DNA of 64,000 nucleotides from Plasmodiophora brassicae (Eukaryota > Endomyxa: Phytomyxea > Phytomyxea > Plasmodiophorida). The first letter of the stretch is position 1; each line of letters opens with the position of its first letter. The position numbers were made by a program, and so were the translations under genes. The stretch lies in contig CP145413.1 of the NCBI GenBank assembly GCA_036867785.1, forward strand, positions 1,240,001-1,304,000. The letters are read 5' to 3'. Positions 36,318 to 45,897 of this stretch are shown here, piece after piece. A model generated the notes under the pieces. It did not search any database, had not been told where the DNA came from, and saw only the letters and a list, made by a program, of their open reading frames with translations.

Positions 36318-37337
36318 ATGTTAATGCAGCCGGTACGGCGCCGGTCGACCCGGTTGTCGGCGAAGTCAGTGGCGGTCCGCGGAGAGGCGCCGGTGGTGGT
36401 GAAGAACGAGGTGGTCGTGTCGAGGTATTTCAGCAGCGAGCCGGCGCCGCCGCCGCCGGGGCGGATGCCGAAAAGGTTCATGGAGCAGTGGAATGGGATC
36501 CTGTCGATGCGGGCGGCGCGCGATGCTGATGTTGACAAGTACGGGGCCGAGGCGCTGCCCGCACCGGATGTTGACCCGAAGACCATGCGGTACCATGCGT
36601 TGATTGCTGTGGGCGGCCGTGTGCTCCATTTGATACCCGGATGGGCCTGAGCATGAAACTTCGATTGCAGGTCATGCTGAGCAGCCAGACCAGGGATCCA
36701 GTAACGGCGGCGGCTATGAGGCGATTACAGTGCTGCCCAGGGGGCCTGACCGTCGACAGCATCAACGCGATGCCTGAGGAGCAGCTCAGAGGTATGTTCG
36801 CGCTGACGCAGGCACGGAGGGCTCTAACGGCGTTGAATCATGCCTCATGCAGATTTGATCTTTGGCGTGTCGTTCTACAACCGGAAAGCGCATTATATCA
36901 AGGAAGCCACTAGAATTCTGTCCGAACAATACGATTCCGACGTCCCGAACGACCTTGACCTGGTCTGCGCGTTACCGGGTGTCGGCCAGAAGATGGCCAA
37001 GATCGCGCTTCGCATTGGCTGGGGGAACATCTGTGGCATATCTGTCGACACACATGTTCATCGCGTGTGCAGGTACCGAGGGCCAGTAGGGTCGTGGACG
37101 CATAACAGGCTCTGACGCGATAACAGGCGGCTCGGTTGGACGACGCCGAAAGCGACGACGCCGGAAAAGACGGCGGCCGAGCTGGAGAGCTGGGTCCCGC
37201 GCGAACTGTGGGATCAAGTGAACCTCGTCGTCGTCGGCTTCGGGCAACAGGTCTGCAAAGCGCCGTACCCTCTTGTAGGTTCTGCCCCGCGCTCAATCAT
37301 GTCTGAAGATCATGATGATGACGTTCCCATAGTGTAG
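36318..37337 (+). CDS. NTH1: Endonuclease III homologue (base-excision DNA glycosylase/AP lyase)
   Basis: Removes oxidised pyrimidines from DNA. A basic N-terminus (MLMQPVRRRSTRLSAKSVAV) may target nucleus or mitochondrion. Core blocks: FMEQWNGILSMRAARDADVD, then after an intron (36609-36670) VMLSSQTRDPVTAAAMRRL, after a second intron DLIFGVSFYNRKAHYIKEAT, then the helix-hairpin-helix LPGVGQKMAKIALRIGWG with the catalytic Lys, and ISVDTHVHRVCR with the catalytic Asp. The last exon gives NRLGWTTPKATTPEKTAAEL and WDQVNLVVVGFGQQVC. The iron-sulfur site should follow as C-x6-C-x2-C-x5-C. Here the first Cys is in frame, but the next two (CRFC) are only in the +2 frame, and the in-frame tail KAPYPLVGSAPRS lacks them. 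So the cluster is lost, as in some yeast homologues, or a 1-nt error or unrecognised intron affects this end. Confidence 0.9.
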
Positions 37338-37487
37338 TACATGTGCAATCCGTGAAATTTGTCCAAAGAATGGTGTCGGGTCGCGGAGGCGATAGTCGTA
37401 CACATATTCTCACCTGCTTTGCCTCTCCACGACCGTGTGGAATGCCTCACCTGTGTTTGGAGACGAATCCAGTGACCCGGATGGTGC

Positions 37488-38270
37488 CTATGACCTCGAA
37501 CGTGGAACACGGTGTTCACCCGTACGACTTGTGCATATCATGACGAAGCGCCTGTGGTCCAGGTGGTGGTACTCGTACCCTGCCAGGCGATCGTCGCTGA
37601 GCAACAGGTCGAATACGGCCGACCTGCCATGACGTGCGGCACCGTGCAATGCCTGTCCCTGGCAGGCGAGTGGCGAAGCGCGACCATCTCGCAGCAGGAT
37701 ACGGACGATATCGATCCTGCCGGCGGCGGCCGCCTCCCTCAACGCCTGGCTGGCACGAGCCGATGGATCGACGCGATCATCCTGGAGGAGGCATTCCACG
37801 ATGTCCACGAGGTTGCGAGCGCATGCCAGCACGAACGCCTCGTTGCGGTACGCCCCAGGGTCGGCACCTGGGCACGCCAGCCACGCGTTCAGGACGTCGA
37901 CACGAGGCAACTGCCAAAGGATCTCCGACAGGCGAATGAATTCGGCGGATCGATACGGGTCAGCGAAGCATGCAACGACCGTGCCCGCGTCCCGACGTCG
38001 CATGAATGCTCGAACCAGGACCGCGAGTGTCCGCTTGTCAGGGATGGGACGGCGTTCCCGAATGATGCTGGCAGCGACGCCCAGAGCGAACGGCGACACG
38101 CGCGTCCGACGCGGCCGGAATCCGCCCGCCTGCGTCAGGCGCTGCCGAACGGCCACCGTCGCGACGCGTCGCGCCGACCGCGACACGCTCGCGAGGCCTT
38201 GCAGGTCGTCGTCATCCGCGAACGATAGTACCGGATAGCGCAGGTCGTCTGGCAGCAGTTGCCCGACCAT
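37488..38270 (-). CDS. F-box-like plus ankyrin-repeat protein, single exon
   Basis: 260 residues from ATG 38270 (the frame is open upstream, but only from a TTG codon). Residues 1-50 look like an F-box: LLPDDLRYPVLSFADDDDLQ followed by LASVSRSARRVATVAVRQRL. The C-terminal half has ankyrin-type repeats of about 33-36 residues: NEAFVLACARNLVDIVECLL, SQALREAAAAGRIDIVRILL, GQALHGAARHGRSAVFDLLL. The pattern VDPSARASQALREAAAAGRI is typical of the large ankyrin families expanded in chytrid-like fungi and some viruses of protists. A role as an SCF ubiquitin-ligase substrate receptor is possible but inferred. No intron. Confidence 0.75.
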   Translation of the reverse strand: MVGQLLPDDLRYPVLSFADDDDLQGLASVSRSARRVATVAVRQRLTQAGGFRPRRTRVSPFALGVAASIIRERRPIPDKRTLAVLVRAFMRRRDAGTVVACFADPYRSAEFIRLSEILWQLPRVDVLNAWLACPGADPGAYRNEAFVLACARNLVDIVECLLQDDRVDPSARASQALREAAAAGRIDIVRILLRDGRASPLACQGQALHGAARHGRSAVFDLLLSDDRLAGYEYHHLDHRRFVMICTSRTGEHRVPRSRS

Positions 38271-38521
38271 GGTGACGATGATGCCGCGCTGGACAACGTG
38301 GCACCGTCGTCCTGTGCCCCGCAAGTTCCGCGTGAATTGCGCCGACTGGTGCTGAGTGCAGCTTGAACTACACAGCCTGCAGCTGTACAGCGGGTCGCAC
38401 TGGACGGTGGCTTGTCTGCCGAAAACGATTTTGGAACGTCCCGGAAAAAGACGCGCAGACGTTGACGAAGCGCACCCTCACTACTTCGTCATCAGACTAT
38501 ACCTCGCGTGCACACCCATCG

Positions 38522-39774
38522 ATGAAGGTGTTGGTGACGGGCGCGTTCGGGTTTGTGGGGGCGGCGCTGTGCCGGCACCTGGCGGACGACGGCCACGAAG
38601 TGTTCGCGTTGGCGCGCGGTGCCGATCGGGATCCGCCCGATACCAGGGTCCGCGTCGTGCGAGGGGACGTCACCAGCGCCGACGACGTTGACGCCGCCGT
38701 CACCGACATGCATGCCGTGTACGGCGTGGGCGTGCTGCTCGTCGTTGCCGTGTAATGCTTAGTAGTCGTGCAGGTTCCATCTGGCCGCGGTCATCTCTTA
38801 TTCGTCGTCGGATCGCGCGAAGATGTTCCATGTGAATGTTGGCGGTACTCGCCTGGTCGCCTTGGCGTGTATCAAACATGGTAACGACGGGAGGCGCGCA
38901 CGGTACCGGCGTTATAGTGTCTCATGTTACATAGGTTGCCGAATGATACACTGTTCCTCAATGGCATCCTGCGGGTTCAACTGGAGAGCCAGCGATGCGG
39001 TTCGCAACGAGCAGTCGACGTATAACCTGGCGGGTTACGCGCTCGGGTACTGCGAAAGTAAACTCGCCAGCGAGCGTGTCGTGCTCGAGTTGCACAAGGA
39101 GAAGGACCTAGACGTCGTCATTGTGAATCCGTGCAACGTGTATGGGTCGGGGGATGCGACCAAGTCGTCGCGACAAACGCAAGTGAAGGTCGCCCGAGGT
39201 CGTATGCCGTTTTACCCGCAGTCAGTGTGGCCTGAGACGCTACACGTTGCTGGTGATATCCTGACTGCCCCCGTCTGGTAGAGGCGGCGTTAATGTCGTT
39301 CACGTCGACGATGTTTGCAATGGGGTGGTACTGGCTTGGCGAAAGGGTGCGTCCGGTCAACGGTACCTTCTTGGTGGAGACAACATTACCATCAAGGCCA
39401 TGTTCGAAGTGATAGCTTCCACGGCCGGCGCGACGCCTCCACGATGGCCGCTCTTTGTGTTTCTCCAGCTGGCCTTGGGAAGACTGGGCCTCGTACCGCT
39501 GGAGAAGGTAACTCGCGCTGACCCGGATCTGTCGTTTGGCCATAGCTCACCTGTATGCCAGGTCGTCCCTGCGAATATGTTCTGCTGGTTCTCGAGTGCC
39601 AAGGCAGAATCGGAACTGGGCTACAGGCATCGCCCAGCGGCGGAAGCCCTTCGAGAAAGCACGCGATGGATGATGGCTAACTCGCCAAACGACGCGTCGC
39701 ATGGAAAGTCAGCTCAGGTGGTCACCGCTGCTGTCGTCCTGCTTGCTGTCGCGTGTGCAATATATTTCAATTAG
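38522..39774 (+). CDS. Extended short-chain dehydrogenase/epimerase with C-terminal membrane anchor
   Basis: NAD(P)-dependent SDR of the 3-beta-hydroxysteroid dehydrogenase/dihydroflavonol reductase kind. The Rossmann motif is MKVLVTGAFGFVGAALCRHL. An intron at 38719-38773 joins to VFHLAAVISYSSSD and MFHVNVGGTRLVALACIKHG. A second intron leads to STYNLAGYALGYCESKLASE, containing the Y-x3-K catalytic pair, and VVIVNPCNVYGSGD. A third intron leads to NVVHVDDVCNGVVLAWRKG and GQRYLLGGDNITIKAMFEVI. The C-terminus is a lone hydrophobic helix (VVTAAVVLLAVACAIYF) ending at TAG 39774, suggesting a tail-anchored ER or outer-mitochondrial-membrane enzyme. Substrate not determined. Confidence 0.85.
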
Positions 39775-40064
39775 AATTGTGATGATCATTATGGAGGAGA
39801 ATCACCTGCGAGCGTTAAACGTTCACTTTAACCATGCAAAGTACGCTGACAGCATTTGCGGGTAAGTGCATCACCGTTTGCAGGTTCTGCAAACTCCTGC
39901 CAGTTGGACGACTATCGTTTGGGACCTGGGATAGGACGGGCGCACCCCTGATCACGTTCAGGTGTTGTCGCAATTGGCGCCCAGCGGCTTTGCCGAGAAG
40001 ATCATATTCAGCATTAAATGGTTTGTATTCGTTCCGCACTCGGGGAGGATCAGGCTGCCCATCG

Positions 40065-41611
40065 TCAGACCAGGGAGAAGACGGCGTTGTGACGGGCGAT
40101 TCGTGGTCCGACTTCCTCGTACTCGGCCTTCGAATAGCTGTTCTTGTAGAATTGAGGCTGTGAACGCATCGGTGAGCCCATCGGATAGAACGCGCATCGG
40201 TGACGCCCCGTATACCATGGATGCCAGCATGCTACCGCCGAACCAGACAGCGAATCTCTGCATGCGATGGGAGATCACGTTCACCTCTGTCCGGGACAAC
40301 TGGATCTTGCCGCTGGCCTGCTGTTCAGCCTGACGACAGCAATGTCAGAGCACAGTCTAGCACCCGTCGCTACAATGTGAACACGTACCAGCGCAAATCG
40401 GCCGTCGCTCAACCTCTTCACATCCCGCTGTATGCGTCTGCCAAAGTCCTTGAACATCGTGGACCCACCCGACAGCACAATATTCTTGTACAGCGGACGC
40501 CGCGTATCGATCGGGCAGGCCTGGATCGTCTCGTCGACGACGTTCGGCAGCGGCACGGTGAACTCGGAGCTGAAGATCTCCGGGCTGAAGAAGATCTCGG
40601 GACCCAGGAAACGTTCGTACCCGACATCAACCTCGGTAGACCCTGCCGTCTTGACGTTCGACTGGAGCGTATCATGCTTAGGCAACGGTTCGACACGCAC
40701 GCTAGCGGATCCAGCTTACGACGCTCTCTGTCTTGAAAAACTTGGACGGTTCGGCGTCGTACTTGCTGTACTCCTTGACGATATCCGGGCACACGTAGCA
40801 GTATTTCTCCTTGATACGACGGGCGATCAGCAGCGAATCCTCCGGTGGCAGCTTCTCGTTTCGTTCGCGCAACTGCTGCTGAATGAACTTGGTGATATCA
40901 CTGCCGGCCAACGGGATGTGCTTGATGCAGCTGCCGATGACGTATCCATCGACGACCGGGATCACGTGCGTCACACCATCGCCGGAATCGATGACCGTCC
41001 CCGTCAGCGTCCTCGTCGCCGTATCCGACGCCCAGGACGCAATCAACGCCAGCACGGCCTGCACTCCGATGTACATTCCAGGGACGTTGAACGTCTCGAA
41101 CATGATCTCGGCTGTGTACTCACGGTTCTCGGGCGTGTTCATGGGCGGCTCCGTCAGAAGAACTGTGATACCCGAATCCCGATTAGACCATGCGAACTAG
41201 AAGCGCATGTGCCCGACCGTAATGCTCTTCGGGGTCGGCTCGCAGGTACTGGTAGATGCAGCGTTGCCAGAATTTCTCCATGTTGTCCCAGTTGTCGACG
41301 ATACCATGCTTGATCGGGTAATCAATAGCGTAGTTGCGTCTGGCATCGGCGGCCTCCTTGCCGATGTAGAAATCCAGGTCCTGAATCTCGCTGATCTGAG
41401 GGTTGGATATCCAGTCAGTCGAGCGATGGAATGCCAGACGAGGGCGAACAGGGCCGACCTTCTTGCCCTGGCCGGGGACCTGGTTGGCGATCAGGGTCGG
41501 GACGATGAAATTCGGCTCGGCATTGCCGGCGAACCCCATCTTGGTGTACCCTGTGCCGTTATCGATCACCATGGGCGGCTTCAGGCCCCAGTTCATGGCC
41601 GCGTCCGCCAT
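40065..41611 (-). CDS. ARP3: Actin-related protein 3 (Arp2/3 complex)
   Basis: Subunit of the Arp2/3 complex that nucleates branched actin. From ATG 41611: [78 protein letters not shown], then [113 protein letters not shown], and [13 protein letters not shown]. After a last intron it ends [30 protein letters not shown] at TGA 40065. The tyrosine-rich [17 protein letters not shown] segment and the C-terminal YEEVGP/RHN block are specific to Arp3. At least four introns. Confidence 0.96.
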
Positions 41612-41987
41612 CGTCGCGCCCGGCACAAAATCAGACTGAACACACACGACACGACCGACGCCGCCCCGTCGACCCTAAAATCAGAAACACCCGGCGTGCT
41701 ATTTTCAGATCACACTCGCCGCTCTTGGCGTCACCACACATACAACACCATGGTCCCGTGGATGCGCTTCGGCACGGATTGGCTGCAGTCCCACCGATGA
41801 GCTGCAGTCGACACACGTGTGAGCTGCACCGTCCGCACGAGTGGGCATCTGCCTGGGGAACTGCATTGCAATAGGGGCAAGCTGCAGTTCACTGCTGGTG
41901 CGCTGCAGTTAAACGCATGTGCGTCGCAGTGTCCACAGAAACATGCAGTAGAAGTTGTACCAATTGTTAATTATGCCGCCTGGAATG
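41612..41987. promoter_or_regulatory. Arp3 upstream region with repeated GCTGCAG motif
   Basis: 376 bp between the Arp3 start and the end of the RCC1-like gene, both on the minus strand. The palindromic-core motif GCTGCAGT occurs at 41782, 41801, 41881 and 41902, with a partial copy (GCTGCA) at 41823, all 170-300 bp upstream of the Arp3 ATG. This density suggests a transcription-factor site cluster driving Arp3. The factor is unknown. Confidence 0.5.
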
Positions 41988-44900
41988 CTATGTGGCCAGG
42001 ACGATCGCATCGCTGGTGCTGGCAGCGAGTCTGATGGTGCAGGGCGCGTCGTCGTTGGCGACGCTACGGGTGTCGATGCGCACAGGGCGTGATGCGAGTC
42101 CGAATCCCCAAGCGAACGCGTCTCCAGTGCCGGTGATGGCGACCGTGAAGACCGTCCCGCAGGCGACGTCGACGACGCCGCCCAGTTCCGATACGCACCC
42201 GGGTACCCGGTCGAAGCTGGCGTGCGTCTCCCGCCCCAACTGCTCCGTCTGTGCATCACCCCAGGTCCACAGTCGCCCATCATCTGCAATAGACGAATCG
42301 TGTCATGGGCAAGTACGGCAACACCACCGAGGTCCCACACCTACCGGATACCGCAGCCGTCATACGATCCCCACAGGACACCTTCGTGACGCTGACGCCG
42401 TTCAGCGCCGTGACCTGCTCTGGCCTGGCGACAATGGTGCCCGTATCGTCATCCGTCCCGGCGGAGGTGATGCCGCACTGCCCGAGCTCGTTATCGCCCC
42501 AGGCGAACACCTGCCCGCCTTCCAGGATGGCCACGCAATGCTGATCGCCTAGCGACGCTTGGCGGGCGGGGCCCGGTATTCCAACGGCCTCGGGGACGAG
42601 CGCCGGCGAATCGGACCCGTTGCCGACCTGCCCGGCACGACCAGCGCCCCAGACGAACAGCGCGCCCGTGTCTGTGATCGCCAACGAGTTGAACTGGCCC
42701 GCGGCAACCTGGTCGATACGTGCGGAAAGGGCACCGACCAGCGTCGGGCTGGGGCAATCGCGTTCGTCGCCGTGTCCGAGGCGACCAGTCTCGCCGCTCC
42801 CCCACGTATACACCTTGCCGTCATCGGTCAGCGCCACAGAATGCTCGCGCGCGCACGCGATCGATTTGAACGCGATCGCCAGCGACACGGGTACACGTTG
42901 CGGAACCGCGACGACGTCGTACCCCGCGTTAATGCCCAAGCGTAGCCCATCGCGGTCCTCGCCCCAGACGAGAACCTGCCCCGAGCGGTCGACGACGCCG
43001 AAGTGGAACGCCCCGGCGGCGATCTGCGCGACCTGCTTCCCCAGCAACGCCTCGAAGCGTGCCGTCGTCCGGGTCGCCGGGGCGAACTCGAAGCACTGCT
43101 GGCCGTCGACCACGAGGGCCAGCATGACGTCGGGGCCACCGGCGGCGACGTTCGTCACGAGTTGCCCGTGGAGCTTGTCGACCCGACGCGGGACGGGCGT
43201 TTCCAATGCGTAACCCCAGGCGTGCACGTCGCCGTTCCGCGCGACGGCCAGCGACGTTGTCGACCCGACCGCGATCGCGACGACGTCCGACAGCGAGGCG
43301 ACGTGGACGGGCGCGACCTGGTCGACGTTGTCCATGACGCCGATCTGGTGCGTCTCCCCGCTGCCGAACGAGTAGACGGCGCCGGATCGCGTCAGCGCCG
43401 TCGTGTGCCGCTCGCCGCAGGCCACGCCGACGACGTCGCCGACGAGCGACACGACGCGCGGCACGAGCTCGTCGTCGGTGTCGTTCCCGTGGCCGAGGCA
43501 CCCGAACTCAGCCGCGCCCCAGGTCAGCAACGCGCCGGACGACGTCACGGCCGCGGCATGGCGATCGCCGAACGCGATGGAGACGACGGGGAGGGCCGCG
43601 TCCGGGATGGTTGCCAGGCAAGGTTGCAGGCTGGGGCGGCGCTCGCCCTCCCCGATCTGCCCTGAGTCGCCGGCGCCACAGACCCAGACGCGTCCGACGT
43701 CGTCCAGGAACCCGCTGTTGAACTGGCCGGCGCCGACGCCAACGATGCGATGGTCGGCGAACGCGCCCGCCGCGATCGCCGTCGGCGTGTCCAGGTCCAG
43801 GTCGCGATCCTGGCCCAGGCGGCCGTTCAGCGCCGACCCGAACGTGTACGCCGTCCCCGGGCGCGTGCACACGACGGTGTGGTCGAACCCGCAGGCGACG
43901 TGGCGGACGGGCTCGCCGATCGGCACGAGCGTGGCCGGCAACAGCGTCGGCGATGCCGGCGAGATCCCGCACTGGCCGTGGTCGTTGGCGCCCCAGGCCA
44001 GCAGCAGGCCAGCGCTGGTGATGGCGGCGGCGTGGTCGCGACCCTGCACGACCTCGTGTTCAACGGGGGCCGTCGTCTGCGTCGCCGACGCGTACGTACC
44101 GCGCCGATGGCGATGATCTGGCGGCGGCCCATTCCGTCCGGCACGTCGATCGGCATCGGGCGCGTCATGGACGACGCCCCGAATTGGACGACGTCGCCGC
44201 CAGCAGCGGCACGGCTGGCGTCGTCAGCCACCGCCGTCGCGTCCGTCTGCCGTGCGGGCTCGACGATGACGTCGTGGTCGGTGGCCTCGGCGGCCGCGGC
44301 AGCGGTTGAAGACTGTGCGGCGTCGACAGGTGCACTGTCGTCGTCTCGTGGGTCCACAACGACAGGGGCATCTGCTGTAGCGGGCGACGGGTCGAGCTCG
44401 CCCTGGAGGTGCCGCAGGAGCGATCCGGGGTCGATCGCGGCGTCGTTGACGGTGACGCGGGAGAGAAGCTCAACGACGCGTTGCTGCCCCCGCCACATCT
44501 CCTGGCGAAGGTCGCGTCCGAGGTGCGACATGGCGACCGGAACGTCGTTCTGCTGCTGGAGGATCGCGTCCCGGAGCGACGCGATCTGGGCCTGCAGGGC
44601 CTGCTCGAGCTGGTCGACGGCGACAGCGGGCCCGCCCGTCGCCTCCGACAGGACCCGCTGCAGGCGCTGCTCGAGGCGCGCGCGCTCGTCGCCCTCGGCC
44701 TGCACCAGCGACGTCAGCTGCGCCTGGCCGTCCGTCACGTTCTCCTGCAACTTCACGAACAGGTCCCGCATCTCGCCCTGGAACCTGCCGATGAACCGCC
44801 GGAAGCCCTGTCGCGCCCCGCCTCAGCGACCGCCGTCGCTGCGTCACACGACGCGCGCAGTCACCTTCTCGAACAGGGCCTGCTGCTCCGATTGTGCCTC

Positions 44901-45512
44901 CAGCGCCTGTTGCAGGGCGGCGGTACGCGACAGCGCGTCCTGGCGCATGGACTCGACGTCGTCCTGGCGGGCGAGGCGCTCGCGATCGACGGCGGCCGCG
45001 ATCGTGTCGAACCGGGACGCCAGCGCCGTTGCCGTCGATGACGCCCATTGCTTCAGGCGCTGGGCGCCTTCGTCGCCGATCTCCCTGATCTGGTCGCCCG
45101 TCTGCGCCAGTGTCCGGTCGAGCCGAGCCAGCTGCGATGTGGTGCGCTCGACGACGACGTGCACCGCCTGTGCGCGTCCTGCATGGTCGTCGAGGCGCGC
45201 CTCGACCTCGACGAGCCGCTCCTGGAGTCGCTGGACGAGCCGCTCGAGGGACCGCTGGCCGCGTTCGGCGGTTTCAGACGCGCGGGCGACGAGCGCGTCA
45301 CTGGACAGCGCCTGCGCGCTGATCCGATCCTGGCAGTCGTTAACGGACGCGAACGTCTCCTGCTGGACGCGTCTGACGTCGCGCGCCACGCGAACCAGGA
45401 CGCGCTCGAGCCGCTCGACGTGCGCCTCCAGGCGTTCCGCGCCGACCTTCGTGGGGCCTCGCTCAGCGCCCTCCTGCCACGGGTCGACGATGTCGGGGAG
45501 CCTCGTCGACAT
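41988..45512 (-). CDS. Coiled-coil protein with C-terminal RCC1 repeats
   Basis: From ATG 45512 (MSTRLPDIVDPWQEG) the first 350 or so residues are long heptad-like helices (LEAHVERLERVLVRVARDVR; SLERLVQRLQERLVEVEARL). A 42-nt intron near 44800-44841 continues the coil (FQGEMRDLFVKLQENVTDGQ). A disordered Asp/Ala-rich linker follows, then an intron with a GTACGT donor near 44050-44100, then RCC1 repeats to the end: AAAITSAGLLLAWGANDHGQ, HTVVCTRPGTAYTFGSALNG, HAAAVTSSGALLTWGAAEFG, HTTALTRSGAVYSFGSGETH, HSVALTDDGKVYTWGSGETG, NSLAITDTGALFVWGAGRAG, GGQVFAWGDNELGQCG, and after a last intron a final blade pair ending at 41988. About 1,080 residues, more than one propeller's worth of repeats. Likely a scaffold or Ran/Rab-type regulator; no catalytic domain is seen. 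Confidence 0.88.
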
Positions 45513-45717
45513 GGCGGGTACCCGTCAGCCAGCGTACCGGCGATCGCCTGTGTGCTTTGACAAAGGCGCGCACATCGTTTATTGACGGATTCAGTACGTG
45601 ATGCCAGCCAGTGTTCAAAAGCGGTACAACGAGTGGTGGCGAAGGTGGTTCTTGTTCGGTCAGTGCAGTGGTCGTAGGCGATCGCATAGGTCGAATAGTG
45701 ATGACAAAGGTTGAGGT

Positions 45718-45748
<31 letters not shown>

Positions 45749-45897
45749 GGGGTCGGAAGTCGGAGAGAGCGGAGGAACGAGGAGGAGGAGGAGGACGGGC
45801 AACGCGGCGATGATATTAATGGCGACGGGAACGCCCCTGTGGTGCCGCCGCTCAGCGAACGCACGTGTCAACAGTGGGCAACCGCACTCGACAGTAC
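45513..45897. other. Intergenic region, promoter of coiled-coil/RCC1 gene
   Basis: 385 bp between the RCC1-protein start and the LARP4-like stop. It contains the TG/G tract listed separately and a GAGGAGGAGGAGGA purine run near 45778-45794. No gene seen. Confidence 0.6.
45716..45752. repeat. (TG)n microsatellite followed by 21 consecutive G
   Basis: Alternating GT from 45716 to 45731 runs directly into G21 (45732-45752) on the plus strand. G21 can form G-quadruplex structure in DNA. The length is likely polymorphic and also prone to sequencing error. It sits about 200-240 bp upstream of the RCC1-protein ATG, on the non-template strand as C21(AC)n. Confidence 0.95.

Noticed and set aside
43750-45585. 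611-codon plus-strand open frame across the coiled-coil/RCC1 gene
   Set aside because: Opposite-strand shadow of a GC-rich gene; Ser/Arg-rich, no domain, while the minus strand shows clear RCC1 repeats.
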